Shown here: in pieces, positions 48,065-59,397 of the stretch
Layout of the letters: every line of letters begins with the position of its first letter
How positions within the stretch are numbered: the stretch's first letter is position 1
Assembly (NCBI RefSeq): GCF_000816085.1
Contig: NZ_CP008747.1
Location: 1,736,001-1,800,000 of the forward strand
DNA: 64,000 bases
Reading direction: 5' to 3'
From: Staphylococcus hyicus
Lineage (GTDB): Bacteria > Bacillota > Bacilli > Staphylococcales > Staphylococcaceae
Position numbers and translations under genes: made by a program
Notes under the pieces: model-generated
What the model saw: the letters and a program-made list of their open reading frames with translations, nothing else
The model's database searches: none
Told to the model about the DNA's origin: nothing

Positions 48065-50470
48065 TTATCCTCTTAATGTTGCACCTTGACGCTCTAATGC
48101 AGTTAAAATAACGTCATGCACTTCTGCAACTTGTGCCTCTGTCAATGTATTTTCAGTATCTAAATAGTCTAAACGGATGGCTACTGATTTTTTACCTGTT
48201 TCCATATGCTCACCGTCATAAACATCGAATACAGATGCTTCTTTTAACAAACGACCACCTGAATGTTGAATTGTTTGAATTAATGAAGATACACGCACTT
48301 CTGTATCGACAACTAATGCGATATCACGTGTTACTCCAGGGAATTTAGGAATTTGATGATAGTTTATATAGCCGACATTGAATGCCATTATTTTCTCATA
48401 ATTCAATTCAAATACGTACGTACGCCCTAAATCATATGCTTTGGCTACAGAAGGATGTAATTCACCAATAAACCCTATAGCTTCTCCTTGACATAATACT
48501 TTTGCTGTTCGACCAGGATGTAACCCATCAACTTGTGCCGTTTCATAATCAAACGTCAATGACAATTTATCTGCAACACGGTCGACAACACCTTTGACAA
48601 GGTAAAAGTCTACCATTTCTTTTTTAGCTTGCCATGGATTAGCCACATATTCACCTGTCATAACGCCACTCAAATATTCCACTTCATCCGGTAATTGCCC
48701 TTCACCATTACTAAAGAAAACATTTCCTATTTCGTATAATGCAATATTTTGACTTTTACGGGCAACATTATATTGTGCTGCATCGATTAAGTGTGGAATT
48801 AAACTTTGACGTAATGTAGAATGCGCTTCACTCATCGGCATTAATAATTTAATGACATCACGTTTTTCTGTTGTAAACGCAGTTGCACGTTTTTCATCTA
48901 CAAGTGAATAGGTCATCGCTTGTGATAATCCTGCTCCTTCAAGCGCACTACGTACAACACGTGTTTTACGTTGACGGTCTGTTAAAGCACCACTAGATAC
49001 AGTTTCAAATACAGGAAGCGAAGAAGGTAAATTATCATACCCATAAATACGAGCGATTTCTTCAATAATATCTGCTTCAATTTTAATATCTGGACGACGT
49101 GAAGGCACGGTTACACATAACGTATCATGTTCCACTGTTGTTTTAAATCCTAATTGTTCTAAAGCTTCAACCATTTCTGACTCAGAAACATTAAATCCAA
49201 TCGTACGATTCACTTTATCAACCGTAATGTCAATCGTATGTGTAAATGACCCTAACTCTCCTTTTGATACGCGCCCTTTTATAACTGTACCGTTTGCTAG
49301 CGATTCTAAAAGGTGACACGCGCGGTCCACTGCTTCATTTACAAATTCTGTCGCTAATCCTTTTTCGAAACGACTAGAAGATTCGCTTCTTAAGTTTAAA
49401 CGGCGTGACGTGTGACGTATTGATACTGGATCAAACAAAGCCCCTTCGACAACGACATTTGTTGTTTGATTAGTCACTTCTGAGAAATCACCGCCCATGA
49501 CGCCACCTAAAGCAATCGGCTTTTCACCATTCGTAATAACGATATCATTAGTCTGCAATTGACGTTCTTGGTCATCTAATGTCGTCATCGTTTCACCTTC
49601 ACGTGCTTGGCGAACAACGATTTCTTTTGAACCGATGTGATCTTGATCGAACATATGCAACGGTTGACCATATTCAAGTAACACATAATTTGAAATATCA
49701 ACCACATTATTAATCGGACGAATACCTGCTTTCATTAAACGTGCTTGCATCCATTCAGGCGATGGCGCAATGTGAACATTTTTTACAATACGCGCGCTAT
49801 AATAAGGAACTTTGTCTTCATTTTCAACTTGAACGTCTAACTCCTCATGCGCTTGACCTGTTTCAGACTGAATAGACGTATCCGGTTTTTGAACAGGCTG
49901 ATGATATAAAGCACCCACTTCATAGGCCGTCCCTATCATACTTAATGCATCAGAACGGTTTGGTGTTAAATCAAATTCCATCAATTGGTCATCTAAATAA
50001 AGCGCTTGTAATGCGTTAGTTCCAGGTTCAACTTGTGTCGTAAAGTTATAGATTCCATCCTCATATGCTTTAGGTACCACATTACTAGCTAATCCAATTT
50101 CTTGTAATGAACATATCATACCTTCAGAAACTTGCCCACGTAATTTTGCGCGCTTAATTTTTATACCACCCGGTAAACGACCACCGACTTTAGCAACGAT
50201 AACAGTTTGCCCTGCGTCAACATTAGACGCACCACAAACGATTTGCACAGGCTCAGCTTCTCCTATATTTACTTGACAAATATTCAATTTATCCGCGTCA
50301 GGATGTTTTTGTATGGATTCAACATAGCCTACCACTAAATGTTTAATATTGTCAGTGAAATCTTTAATATTATCTACTTCAATACCTGCACGTGTAATGC
50401 GTTCTGCTAAGTCTTCAATCGACACATCGACAGCTACATACGATTCTAACCATTCTTTAGAAATTAACAT
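48065..50470 (-). CDS. pheT: Phenylalanyl-tRNA synthetase beta subunit
   Basis: Beta chain of the alpha2-beta2 enzyme that charges tRNA-Phe; it carries editing and tRNA-binding functions. The N-terminal EMAP-like tRNA-binding domain (about residues 40-150) contains [17 protein letters not shown] and VCGASNV. The B3/B4 editing region, B5 domain and C-terminal FDX-ACB anticodon-binding domain (about 705-800) follow in the normal order. The length of 801 residues is standard. The ATG overlaps the pheS end by 7 nt. Confidence 0.97.
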   Translation of the reverse strand: MLISKEWLESYVAVDVSIEDLAERITRAGIEVDNIKDFTDNIKHLVVGYVESIQKHPDADKLNICQVNIGEAEPVQIVCGASNVDAGQTVIVAKVGGRLPGGIKIKRAKLRGQVSEGMICSLQEIGLASNVVPKAYEDGIYNFTTQVEPGTNALQALYLDDQLMEFDLTPNRSDALSMIGTAYEVGALYHQPVQKPDTSIQSETGQAHEELDVQVENEDKVPYYSARIVKNVHIAPSPEWMQARLMKAGIRPINNVVDISNYVLLEYGQPLHMFDQDHIGSKEIVVRQAREGETMTTLDDQERQLQTNDIVITNGEKPIALGGVMGGDFSEVTNQTTNVVVEGALFDPVSIRHTSRRLNLRSESSSRFEKGLATEFVNEAVDRACHLLESLANGTVIKGRVSKGELGSFTHTIDITVDKVNRTIGFNVSESEMVEALEQLGFKTTVEHDTLCVTVPSRRPDIKIEADIIEEIARIYGYDNLPSSLPVFETVSSGALTDRQRKTRVVRSALEGAGLSQAMTYSLVDEKRATAFTTEKRDVIKLLMPMSEAHSTLRQSLIPHLIDAAQYNVARKSQNIALYEIGNVFFSNGEGQLPDEVEYLSGVMTGEYVANPWQAKKEMVDFYLVKGVVDRVADKLSLTFDYETAQVDGLHPGRTAKVLCQGEAIGFIGELHPSVAKAYDLGRTYVFELNYEKIMAFNVGYINYHQIPKFPGVTRDIALVVDTEVRVSSLIQTIQHSGGRLLKEASVFDVYDGEHMETGKKSVAIRLDYLDTENTLTEAQVAEVHDVILTALERQGATLRG

Positions 50471-51528
50471 GTTGTTTCACCTCTGTCTTCCACTGCTTTA
50501 AATTGTTCTAAGAAACGTACATCATTTGTATAAAAATGACGAATATCTTCTATACCATATTTCAACATCGCAATACGGTCTGGTCCCATACCAAAGGCAA
50601 AACCAGAATAACGTTTAGAATCAAATCCAGCCATTTCCAGTACATTCGGATGTACCATACCTGCACCTAAAATTTCGATCCAACCTGTTTGCTTACAAAC
50701 ATTACAGCCCGTACCTTTACATTTAAAACAAGACACGTCGACTTCAACAGACGGTTCAGTGAATGGAAAATAGCTTGGACGTAAGCGAATGTCACGATCA
50801 GCACCAAAAAGCGATTTCGCAAGTAATTCAAGTGTCCCTTTTAAATCACTCATTTTAATATTTTCATCTACAACAAGACCTTCAATTTGTGTGAATTGAT
50901 GACTATGTGTCGCATCATCAGAATCACGACGATATACTTTACCAGGACAAATAATTTTCACAGGTCCTTGACCATTTCTTTTTTCCATTGTTCGCGCTTG
51001 CACTGGAGAAGTATGTGTGCGCATTAATATATCTTCAGTAATATAAAAACTGTCTTGCATATCACGTGCTGGATGTGATTTTGGTAAATTGAGCGCTTCA
51101 AAATTATAATAATCTTGTTCTACCTCATATCCAGTGACAATTTCATATCCTAACCCTAAAAATAAATCTTCAATTTCTTCAACAGTGCGTGTTAATGGAT
51201 GAGTGGCACCGTTCGCAATTTTACGACTTGGTAACGTCACATCAATAGATTCTTCCGCAAGTTGTTGATTTAAACTTTCTTCTGCTAAATCAGCTTGTCT
51301 TTTTTCAATTGCCTGTGTTATCGTTTGACGGACATCATTCACTTGTTGTCCGTATGCTGGTTTATCTTCTTTAGGTAAATCTTTCATATTTTTCATAAGC
51401 CCTGTGACAAGGCCCTTTTTCCCTAGATATTTAACTTTAACATCTTGTAAACCTTTTTCACTGTCAGCTTGTTGAATTGCTTCAAGTGCATCGGTTTTGA
51501 TTTGCACCATTTCATTTGTGTGTGACAT
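50464..51528 (-). CDS. pheS: Phenylalanyl-tRNA synthetase alpha subunit
   Basis: Catalytic class II subunit activating phenylalanine. N-terminal coiled coil (about residues 1-85); catalytic core with [50 protein letters not shown] (motif 2), the Cys cluster [16 protein letters not shown] and [16 protein letters not shown] motif 3 near the end. The frame opens at 51564, but the ATG at 51528 has AAGGAGG upstream and yields the normal 354 residues. A Phe T-box precedes it. Confidence 0.97.
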   Translation of the reverse strand: MSHTNEMVQIKTDALEAIQQADSEKGLQDVKVKYLGKKGLVTGLMKNMKDLPKEDKPAYGQQVNDVRQTITQAIEKRQADLAEESLNQQLAEESIDVTLPSRKIANGATHPLTRTVEEIEDLFLGLGYEIVTGYEVEQDYYNFEALNLPKSHPARDMQDSFYITEDILMRTHTSPVQARTMEKRNGQGPVKIICPGKVYRRDSDDATHSHQFTQIEGLVVDENIKMSDLKGTLELLAKSLFGADRDIRLRPSYFPFTEPSVEVDVSCFKCKGTGCNVCKQTGWIEILGAGMVHPNVLEMAGFDSKRYSGFAFGMGPDRIAMLKYGIEDIRHFYTNDVRFLEQFKAVEDRGETTC

Positions 51529-51549
51529 ACGTATCCTCCTTAAAAATAA

Positions 51550-51790
51550 AAAGACCCCGCCCAATACTTGGGACGAAGTCTTTCCGTGGTACCACCCAGT
51601 TTTATGTAGCCATCTACATACACTCTGAATTTATGTGGATAACGGGCCATAAACCCGACTTAAATCTCTTTAAGTAGCTAAAAAGGTGAAAAAAACGTTA
51701 TACAATTGAGGCGACTTTCAGTTCATGTCGACCTTCCCTAAACAATTGTCTAGCAACGCTTCCGTCTTTTTGTAAGCAAAATATTAATTT
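51550..51790 (-). promoter_or_regulatory. T-box riboswitch of pheST (Phe specifier)
   Basis: The T-box core CTGGGTGGTACCACGG lies at 51600-51585 on the minus strand. It is followed by a terminator stem with GGTCTTTTT (51560-51552). A long Stem I lies upstream with GAAGGTCGACATGAACTGAAAGTC. TTC at 51690-51688, followed by A, is the likely phenylalanine specifier. Uncharged tRNA-Phe should favour read-through into pheST. Confidence 0.9.
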
Positions 51791-51825
51791 CAATACTTCA
51801 ATTATATACAGGAGTAATTTTAGGG

Positions 51826-52572
51826 TCAACCCTTTAAATGAAACATTAAAATGCCCGCAGCAATGGCAACGTTTAAACTCTCAGCACGCCCATAAATCGG
51901 AATCGTAATATTCTGAGTTGTCGCCTCTAAAATATGTTCATTGATACCTTCACCCTCATTACCTAACACTAACGCAAAGGTGTTTTGTTGTTTTTCTATG
52001 TCATGATACGATACCGCTTCATGAAGTGCCGTTCCAAAAACAGGTCCCTCAAATTGATCTATAAATGATAAAATATCTTCAACTACTACGATTGGAATAT
52101 GAAAAACACTACCTTGGCTCGCACGTAAAACTTTATCTGAGTATACATCAGCAGTTCCTTTTGAAATAACAACAGCATCTAATCCTGCTGCATCAGCTGT
52201 TCGAATCAATGTTCCAACATTTCCAGGGTCTTGAACACGGTCAAGAATGAGTACTTGTCGCACATCCATGACTTGAGGATCAGGTTTTTTAATAATCGCA
52301 AAAATACCTTGAGGAGTAACAGTTCCCGCAAGCGTCTCCGCGACTTTCATATTAATTTCATATACATGATCACTTGCGTGTATAATAGCCTCATCGACAC
52401 GATGGATATCTAAGATAAACAAATGTTCAATTTTAAGCGCATTGTTATAAGCTTCTTCAATTAAATGATACCCTTCAAGAATCGCTAAGCCATGTTTATC
52501 ACGTTCACGCTTCTTCTTTAACTTTTGGTATAACTTAACTTTAGAATTTTGATTGGATGTAATTTGCTCCAT
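51826..52572 (-). CDS. TrmH-family (SPOUT) RNA 2'-O-methyltransferase
   Basis: SAM-dependent ribose methyltransferase; its target in rRNA or tRNA is not evident. An N-terminal L30e-like substrate-binding domain (about residues 1-90, starting ITSNQNSKVKLYQKL and ILEGYHLIEEAY) precedes the knotted catalytic domain. That domain has RVQDPGNVGTLIRTADAAG, LVLGNEGEGI and IPIYGRAESLNVAIAAGI, the three family motifs. The length of 248 residues is typical. It lies upstream of the pheS leader on the same strand, a position conserved in Firmicutes. Confidence 0.92.
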   Translation of the reverse strand: MEQITSNQNSKVKLYQKLKKKRERDKHGLAILEGYHLIEEAYNNALKIEHLFILDIHRVDEAIIHASDHVYEINMKVAETLAGTVTPQGIFAIIKKPDPQVMDVRQVLILDRVQDPGNVGTLIRTADAAGLDAVVISKGTADVYSDKVLRASQGSVFHIPIVVVEDILSFIDQFEGPVFGTALHEAVSYHDIEKQQNTFALVLGNEGEGINEHILEATTQNITIPIYGRAESLNVAIAAGILMFHLKG

Positions 52573-52644
52573 TTTAAATCCTCAACTCTTCATCTTTTAT
52601 CTTCATTTTAACATAGCGTATCATATGCTTCATTTGATACAAAT

Positions 52645-52678
52645 AAAAAATCGCTTCGACCAATATGTCAAAGCGATA
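52645..52678 (-). terminator. Intrinsic terminator after rpmF
   Basis: Minus-strand ATCGCTT and AAGCGAT pair around TGACATATTGGTCG and are followed by TTTTTATTTG. Confidence 0.82.
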
Positions 52679-52691
52679 CACATCATTTCGA

Positions 52692-52865
52692 TTATTTAGA
52701 AACGACTTCTTCACCTTTGTATGAACCACATGCTGGACATACACGGTGTGATAATTTTAATTCACCACAGTTTGGGCATTCTTGCATACCTGGTACTGCT
52801 AATTTGAAATGCGTACGGCGTTTGTTTTTTCTTGTTTTAGAAGTTCTTCTTTTTGGTACTGCCAT
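52692..52865 (-). CDS. rpmF: 50S ribosomal protein L32
   Basis: Structural protein of the large ribosomal subunit. The 57-residue sequence begins [17 protein letters not shown], the L32 signature. It holds a zinc ribbon with CPNC and CPAC, so this is the cysteine-containing (C+) paralogue. AGGAGG precedes the ATG. It follows the yceD-like gene by 42 bp, the usual yceD-rpmF operon, and is followed by its own terminator. Confidence 0.97.
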   Translation of the reverse strand: MAVPKRRTSKTRKNKRRTHFKLAVPGMQECPNCGELKLSHRVCPACGSYKGEEVVSK

Positions 52866-52907
52866 GATTAATCCTCCCTTTTATTCATTACATATGACGC
52901 ATGGATG

Positions 52908-53450
52908 TTAGCGTGCGCGATCACTATCATCATAGAACTGTTGTAATTTTTGAAGCCTTGGATCGACTTTCTTATGCGACTCATCTTGTGAAGGGTCGTT
53001 ATCCAAAATTTGTGTTTCGTCAACAACTTCCCAACCTTGGCCACCCGTTAGCATGTCTTCACTATCATCAGCGACAACACGCATAGGTTTTTCTAACATC
53101 ACAATCTCTTCAGCGATTGCACGAAGATTGATGATGCCATCCGTCGCAAGATGATAATGTTCATCGTCCTCATCTTCGTATAAACCATCTAAATCAAACA
53201 CTTCCGTCGACGTCGTATCAAATGGAACCTCTACAGGTTTAAGTGTACGAGCACATGCCATTGTATACGTACCCGTTAAATGCATCGTAGCAACGACTTC
53301 ATTTGACTTTACGATTAATTCACCATCAATGTGAACTGGCGAGATATCAATAATATCTAAAGTTCCAGCTAAATCGTTAAATTCAACAGTTTGATTAAAT
53401 TTAAAAGGTTGTCCTTGGTATTTTCTTAATTGTGTTATTGACCATTTCAT
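52908..53450 (-). CDS. YceD-family protein (DUF177)
   Basis: Conserved protein whose gene almost always lies upstream of rpmF; relatives are linked to 23S rRNA processing or stability. The 180-residue sequence carries the family blocks TGTYTMACARTLKPVEVPF near residue 78, the acidic stretch around DLDGLYEDEDDEHYH and ILDND-rich C-terminus. A conserved Cys sits in the MACART segment. It is divergent from tmcAL. Confidence 0.88.
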   Translation of the reverse strand: MKWSITQLRKYQGQPFKFNQTVEFNDLAGTLDIIDISPVHIDGELIVKSNEVVATMHLTGTYTMACARTLKPVEVPFDTTSTEVFDLDGLYEDEDDEHYHLATDGIINLRAIAEEIVMLEKPMRVVADDSEDMLTGGQGWEVVDETQILDNDPSQDESHKKVDPRLQKLQQFYDDSDRAR

Positions 53451-53576
53451 ATGGCTTCACCTCTAACAAGCACAAAATTTATTTTAACTTTTGACGCTAA
53501 AGTTGTCAAGATTTTTTCTTAACATCTTTAGTTCTGTTACAATACTCATAATGAGACACGAAAGGAAAGAAAGCAA

Positions 53577-54716
53577 ATGAAAAGTGTTGCCTTCATTACA
53601 GAATATAATCCCTTCCATAATGGACATCTTTATCATGTGCAACAATCGAAGTCTATAACTAAAGCAGATGTCACAATTGCAATCATGAGTGGTCACTTTA
53701 TGATGCGCGGGATACCTTCAATGTTTTCAAAATTCACACGAACAAAAATGGCATTAACCGGTGTCGACCTCGTTGTTGAGTTGCCTTTAATTGGAAGTTT
53801 ATCATCAAGTGATCGCTTTGCCGAAATGGGTATAAAAGTAGCTGATTATTTAAATGTAGACGCCCTGTCATTTGGCAGTGAAATCGGCGACATTGAAATT
53901 TTGAAAACGATGCGCGATAAAATGTTACTTTTAGAAAGCACTTCCGAATTCATTAATCAAATTAAACAAGGTAAAAGTTATCCACGTATCATGCGCGAAC
54001 TTTTAAATCACTCTATTCTCGATTCACCGAATAATATACTTGGACTATCCTATTTAAAGCAACTCGCATTACAACAAAGCCGGATCGAACCTTTGACCAT
54101 TCCTCGTCAATATTCCGACCATCATCAAAATGACATTAAACACTTGTCATTTGCAAGTGGGACTGCAATTCGACAAGATATTATCAATCAAGGTACGCGT
54201 TGGAAAAGCTGTGTTCCTACTGAAAATCATGCGTTATTCGAAAATGCCTTCACTGATACTGACACGCTTTTTCAACTCATTAAATTTGCCACACTTCAAC
54301 ATGATACGAACATATTGGCCACTATTCACACAATGAGTGAAGGGTTTGAACACCGTCTAAAACGCGAGATTAGTGTCGCACATGATTATATTACGTTAAT
54401 GTCACGATTAAAAACAAAACGCTATACGTACACACACATCCAACGCATATTAATGAATGTCCTTTTACATTATAAATATGATGATGTTAATACTAGCGTT
54501 GATGCCGTCAGAATCCTTGGAATGACACGTCAAGGCCAAGCGTTTTTAAAATCACTGAAGCAGCAATATCCTGAAAAGCAGTTTGTCACAAACGTTAATA
54601 AAAACAATGCGCATTATTTTAAGCATGAAATCAAAGCAACTGAAATATATAATTTACTTACGCATCAAGATGAGACGGACTTTAATACACCAGTCATTAT
54701 TTGCAATGCACGATAA
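53577..54716 (+). CDS. tmcAL: TmcAL-type tRNA(Met) cytidine acetate ligase
   Basis: Makes N4-acetylcytidine at the wobble position of elongator tRNA-Met, using acetate and ATP. The N-terminal nucleotidyltransferase domain has AFITEYNPFHNGHLYHVQQ (residues 5-23), with the HxGH ATP-binding motif. RGIPSMFSKFTRTKMAL and VELPLIGSLSSSDRFAEMG are the family blocks. The length of 379 residues matches Bacillus YlbM/TmcAL. It stands alone on the plus strand, divergent from the yceD-like gene and convergent with coaD. Confidence 0.93.
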   Translation: MKSVAFITEYNPFHNGHLYHVQQSKSITKADVTIAIMSGHFMMRGIPSMFSKFTRTKMALTGVDLVVELPLIGSLSSSDRFAEMGIKVADYLNVDALSFGSEIGDIEILKTMRDKMLLLESTSEFINQIKQGKSYPRIMRELLNHSILDSPNNILGLSYLKQLALQQSRIEPLTIPRQYSDHHQNDIKHLSFASGTAIRQDIINQGTRWKSCVPTENHALFENAFTDTDTLFQLIKFATLQHDTNILATIHTMSEGFEHRLKREISVAHDYITLMSRLKTKRYTYTHIQRILMNVLLHYKYDDVNTSVDAVRILGMTRQGQAFLKSLKQQYPEKQFVTNVNKNNAHYFKHEIKATEIYNLLTHQDETDFNTPVIICNAR

Positions 54717-54740
54717 AACAACGTGTCCCCTTTCAACATT

Positions 54741-54783
54741 AAAGCCAACAAAATGCATATATATATACTTTGTTGGCTATTAT
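54741..54783 (+). terminator. Intrinsic terminator after tmcAL
   Basis: AGCCAACAAA pairs with TTTGTTGGCT around an AT-only loop; followed by ATTATTTATC. Confidence 0.78.
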
Positions 54784-54836
54784 TTATCTTTATACAATGG
54801 AATCTGATAAATCTAAAAACGATATATTATTTGATT

Positions 54837-54873
54837 CCTCAGCCGAGACTTCTGATGCATTAAGCCGAAACTG
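54837..54873. repeat. Intergenic repeat element, copy B core
   Basis: A 37-nt sequence matching the core of copy A (27643-27679) in 30 of 37 positions. Its hairpin CTCAG/CTGAT keeps the middle pairing through a compensatory T-A to C-G change. The outer closing stem seen in copy A is not evident. It lies between the converging tmcAL and coaD genes. Confidence 0.6.
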
Positions 54874-54914
54874 AAAAAGCGTTGCGTTAAGGCATATACG
54901 AAGACAATATACAT

Positions 54915-55953
<1,039 letters not shown>

Positions 55954-56012
55954 CATTAGACACTTCCAATCTTTTTTCATTTTTTATATAATCCTCTTAA
56001 AGGAGGAACGAT

Positions 56013-56402
56013 ATGAAACAATCATTTATAGTCCTTGGTAACGGACTCACTGACTTATATGAATTTAAAACATTAATCGATTATAACCACCAAAGAATAG
56101 AACGCATTGTCTTTTTTCATACACCAAAATCTAAAGAAAAACGTTCTTCAGTCGCAATGATTATGAAACCTACTGAAGGTAGATATTTTCAAGCCATATA
56201 CACGATGCTCAATGCACTAAATTATCCTTATCCTGAATCAAATCGTAAATTTGAACTTATCCAATCATTTGCCGAACCATATCAAATTGAAATGGTAGGT
56301 GTCGATGTACATGAGCCTGAAGCATATCCTGAACTTGAATTGTACTTTAATTATTTAAAAAGTGTTTTAAGGTTACAACATTGGCTGCCTCCATTGGAAT
56401 AA
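56013..56402 (+). CDS. Conserved protein of unknown function
   Basis: A 129-residue soluble protein without signal peptide or membrane segment. I cannot assign a domain. The N-terminal KQSFIVLGNGLTDLYEFKTLI and the C-terminal EAYPELELYFNYLKSVLRLQHWLPPLE look like conserved blocks. It is divergent from rsmD and convergent with ylbG, inside the ylb-type cluster (ylbF, ylbG, rsmD, coaD, ylbM) that is kept together in Firmicutes. AGGAGG lies before the ATG. Confidence 0.75.
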   Translation: MKQSFIVLGNGLTDLYEFKTLIDYNHQRIERIVFFHTPKSKEKRSSVAMIMKPTEGRYFQAIYTMLNALNYPYPESNRKFELIQSFAEPYQIEMVGVDVHEPEAYPELELYFNYLKSVLRLQHWLPPLE

Positions 56403-56651
56403 TTAAAATTCATATTTTTCCTTTTCGTACACTTTTTTAATTGTTTTATAAGGTGATCCCATAATATTTGTAACATATTTGAGTTTCATAAGCTTTTGTA
56501 TCACCGCATCCACTTGTTTTTGGTCGACATACATAGCGACATACTTATGGGTTTTGCTTGTCGCTACAATATGCCCATATTTTCTAATATGACGTTCATG
56601 CTTCATGTTCTTTAAGTAAATAATTATTTTTTCACGTTGTACGATTTCCAT
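56403..56651 (-). CDS. ylbG: YlbG-like DUF2129 (UPF0298) protein
   Basis: Small cytoplasmic protein of 82 residues, family DUF2129/UPF0298, function unknown. The sequence MEIVQREKIIIYLKNMKHERHIRKYG and the later MKLKYVTNIMGSPYKTIKKVYEKEKYEF end are characteristic. The frame opens at 56672, but the ATG at 56651 behind GAGGTG is preferred. It ends against the stop of the preceding plus-strand gene with no gap, so the two converge directly. Confidence 0.85.
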   Translation of the reverse strand: MEIVQREKIIIYLKNMKHERHIRKYGHIVATSKTHKYVAMYVDQKQVDAVIQKLMKLKYVTNIMGSPYKTIKKVYEKEKYEF

Positions 56652-56737
56652 TTTTTCACCTCGCACTTTCACGTCTATATCGTACCATGATGGCGTTGAA
56701 AACGAAAAGATAAATTTCTTTTAAGGAGCTGTTAACC

Positions 56738-57649
56738 ATGTCGAAAACTTATCGTAGCCTTACGAAATTCGTCTTTAATGTAAGGAACTTATTGAAGACA
56801 CGCAACATCACACAACGCCAATCATCTCCAGTGATTGCCCCCTATTTTCTACACGATGCACCTTATCTTTTAAGTCACAGAGGCGGAATGTTCGAACGTC
56901 CGGAACATACACAACTTGCGTTTGATCACAGTCAACAATTAGGTCTCACTGGATTCGAAATCGATATTCGCCTGACAAAAGATGAACACGTCATTGTGTT
57001 TCATGATCGAGATGTCGATCGTACTACTAACGGGTCTGGTCGTGTTAGTGAACACACACTTGAAGAACTTTTAAAACTTGATGCAGGCTATCATTTTAAA
57101 AACAAACATGGACACATGCCTTATATCGGTCATCCACTAGCTAAAATCATGACCTTAGATGCATTATTAGAACGCTATCCCGATCAACTAGTAAATATTG
57201 ATATTAAAGATAAGCCCACAACCTATGAAGGAAGTATCGCTGCCGAACGCCTTTATCGTGTTATAGTAAAACACAAAGCACAACATAGGGTTTTAGTGAC
57301 AAGCTTTCACAAAAAACAAATTGAACGCTTTAATCACTATAATCAAAACCAAATTGCTACCGGTGCAAGTCAAGCTGAAGTCACTGAAGGCATCATGAAA
57401 TTATTTTTAGGCATCCCCTTTTTATATAAAGGACAAGCACATACTTTCCAAATGCCGCTTTCTTATCGCGGACTTTCACTGACATCCCCAAGATTAATTT
57501 CATGGTTAAACGCTAGATGCATTATCCCGGGATATTATGGTGTGAATCATTTAGCATTGATGCACAATTTAACAGATAAAGGCGTGCACACAATTGTTAC
57601 TGACCGTCCTTCACTCGCAAGACAATTTTTAGCTAATAAAAAAATATGA
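56738..57649 (+). CDS. Glycerophosphodiester phosphodiesterase
   Basis: Hydrolyses glycerophosphodiesters to glycerol 3-phosphate and an alcohol. The GDPD domain starts at YLLSHRGG (catalytic His, near residue 47), followed by FEIDIRLTKDEHVIVFHDRDVDRTTNG with the metal-binding Glu/Asp and second His. It continues through VNIDIKD and VTDRPSLARQFL. About 40 N-terminal residues precede it; no clear signal peptide, but a basic leader could associate with the membrane. The length of 303 residues is typical. Confidence 0.93.
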   Translation: MSKTYRSLTKFVFNVRNLLKTRNITQRQSSPVIAPYFLHDAPYLLSHRGGMFERPEHTQLAFDHSQQLGLTGFEIDIRLTKDEHVIVFHDRDVDRTTNGSGRVSEHTLEELLKLDAGYHFKNKHGHMPYIGHPLAKIMTLDALLERYPDQLVNIDIKDKPTTYEGSIAAERLYRVIVKHKAQHRVLVTSFHKKQIERFNHYNQNQIATGASQAEVTEGIMKLFLGIPFLYKGQAHTFQMPLSYRGLSLTSPRLISWLNARCIIPGYYGVNHLALMHNLTDKGVHTIVTDRPSLARQFLANKKI

Positions 57650-57699
57650 CATATATACAAACTTTTTCACATAAATCCCGCTATACGCACACATCAATA

Positions 57700-57745
57700 A
57701 ACGCCTTGCAAAGTTGACATAGGTAAGTTAACTTTGCAAGGCGTT
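57700..57745. terminator. Terminator between converging genes
   Basis: AACGCCTTGCAAAGTT and AACTTTGCAAGGCGTT form a perfect 16-bp stem; it can serve both the phosphodiesterase gene and ylbF. Confidence 0.88.
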
Positions 57746-57771
57746 GTCATGATTAAACCTATTTTCATATG

Positions 57772-58209
57772 CTAATGCGATTGACACTGACAGGCATCAC
57801 CAGTCGCACACCCTTGTGTCAGTTTATCAAATAGCGGTGTGCCCGCATCCACTTTTACATGTTCGGAAACACTCGTTGCTAAAATCATAATGACTTCATC
57901 AATTAATTGCTGCAAATCGGTTTCAGCTTTTTTAAATGCGACAACAGTTGGGTGCATTTCATACGCTCTTTTAGCTTTTCTTGTTGTTATCATGACGTGT
58001 TGATAATCTGGATGATATCGACCAAAACGTTGCACTTCATTGTATTGTTGTCGCTGCGTCAAAAATGACTGATATAATTGTCTTGCCGCATGATCATCTT
58101 TCAAATTTTGATATGCAATTTGATAATTATGAGACATCTCAGATGCTTTAATCATATCTCCAAGTTCATCCGTCCGATCCAAAATTGTCATTAATGCTTC
58201 GTCAAACAT
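57772..58209 (-). CDS. ylbF: YlbF (RicF) family regulator
   Basis: Helical protein of the Ric/Y-complex family; in B. subtilis YlbF, YmcA and YaaT form a complex with iron-sulfur clusters that affects mRNA processing by RNase Y. The 145-residue sequence is helical through about residue 105. It ends with CATGDACQCQSH, the cysteine motif expected for the cluster-binding RicF form. The start overlaps the CAP-domain gene stop by 8 nt, so the two are coupled. Confidence 0.88.
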   Translation of the reverse strand: MFDEALMTILDRTDELGDMIKASEMSHNYQIAYQNLKDDHAARQLYQSFLTQRQQYNEVQRFGRYHPDYQHVMITTRKAKRAYEMHPTVVAFKKAETDLQQLIDEVIMILATSVSEHVKVDAGTPLFDKLTQGCATGDACQCQSH

Positions 58210-59275
58210 GAGCGTCTTCCTCCTCTAGAAAAATTAGAATGAAATATTGTCGATCAATTTCGCCACCCATTGTCGTATACTTTTCATTTAACATTCTTGA
58301 GCGATGGGCATCAGAATTCATCCAACTATGTGTCAGTGTAGGAATGTCATTAAAATTATACGCAACATTTTGTGATACGTTTCGATAATGTAAATCCGTT
58401 TGATCTAGTACACTCATTAAGCTCGCCTCAGTAAATGAGCGATTATCCGTTGACAACATATTGAACAAATTAACATTTGCTACACTTTCAAGCTTGCCTT
58501 CAATCTTTAAAGGCTTTTGATGATATAGCTGGCGCATTTCATTCGTTAATTCATATAATGTTAACCGTTGATTCACATCTTGATCAGCACTTTTACTTGC
58601 TTCCTTTTTATCAACTTCATCTTCAGTTAATAGGTCCGGCTCATTTTTTTTATAAGGATTCATCGCTGCCAGTGCCTCTTTATCTAAAAAGCGTAAGCCA
58701 ATCACACGATTCGTTTGTTGGTCAATGAACACCTGTGCGTACAAATCATCAAATTGAATGAGCGCTTGTGTTTTAACATCTTCATCAGAAAGTTCATAAT
58801 GATAATCTCGGCCATTTATTTTAAATTGAGGTTCCGTATTAATTGAGAAAGAATTATAAATTTGATCGGCACGTGAATTTATTTTAATTGGTCCTGTATG
58901 CGTTTTTGAACCCAAACCTGTAACATATATTGATTTGACAACATTATTTTTCGCTGTAACGATGAGATACATGCCATTTCTATGAAAAATAAAATTTTTA
59001 AAATCATGTTCAAATGTATATGTGCGATCAGCTTGACCCCATTTTTTAGTGACGTTTTTCATCGATGCGCCAACAAGTGTACCTACACCCTCTTTTATTT
59101 TTGGATTTTCGCCTTCTGTCGATTTAGGTTTTGGTGTATTGCTACGATTAATCACATCTTTAGATTGATTGGGATTTTCTAGCACATCGAACTCAAGTTT
59201 GGGAGAATAAAATAAATAAACTAAAAATACAACGAGTAAAATAACACCTACCACTTTGAAAATGATACTTTTCAT
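58202..59275 (-). CDS. Membrane-anchored CAP-domain protein (YlbC-like)
   Basis: A 357-residue protein with an N-terminal membrane segment (about residues 5-24, acting as anchor or signal). A Pro/Ser/Lys linker and a central CAP-associated domain with GVGTLVGASMKNVTKKWGQADRTY follow. The C-terminal CAP (SCP) domain contains LYELTNEMRQLYHQKPLKI and HSWMNSDAHRSRML near residues 318-331, the CAP signature. The function of the family in staphylococci is not established. The ATG at 59275 with AAGGAGG upstream is chosen over a frame start at 59290. Confidence 0.88.
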   Translation of the reverse strand: MKSIIFKVVGVILLVVFLVYLFYSPKLEFDVLENPNQSKDVINRSNTPKPKSTEGENPKIKEGVGTLVGASMKNVTKKWGQADRTYTFEHDFKNFIFHRNGMYLIVTAKNNVVKSIYVTGLGSKTHTGPIKINSRADQIYNSFSINTEPQFKINGRDYHYELSDEDVKTQALIQFDDLYAQVFIDQQTNRVIGLRFLDKEALAAMNPYKKNEPDLLTEDEVDKKEASKSADQDVNQRLTLYELTNEMRQLYHQKPLKIEGKLESVANVNLFNMLSTDNRSFTEASLMSVLDQTDLHYRNVSQNVAYNFNDIPTLTHSWMNSDAHRSRMLNEKYTTMGGEIDRQYFILIFLEEEDAHV

Positions 59276-59349
59276 AGGCACCTCCTTCAACGCATTCGAG
59301 TTGACAATATTTTCCCATTTTTAATTCAAAAATCAAAATGTTTGATATA

Positions 59350-59391
59350 AAAAAGGTTGTAACATGATATCGTATCATCAGTTACAACCAA
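59350..59391 (-). terminator. Intrinsic terminator after ctaM
   Basis: Minus-strand GGTTGTAAC pairs with GTTACAACC around a 17-nt loop and is followed by TTTTTTATATC. Confidence 0.85.
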
Positions 59392-59397
59392 TCCTTA

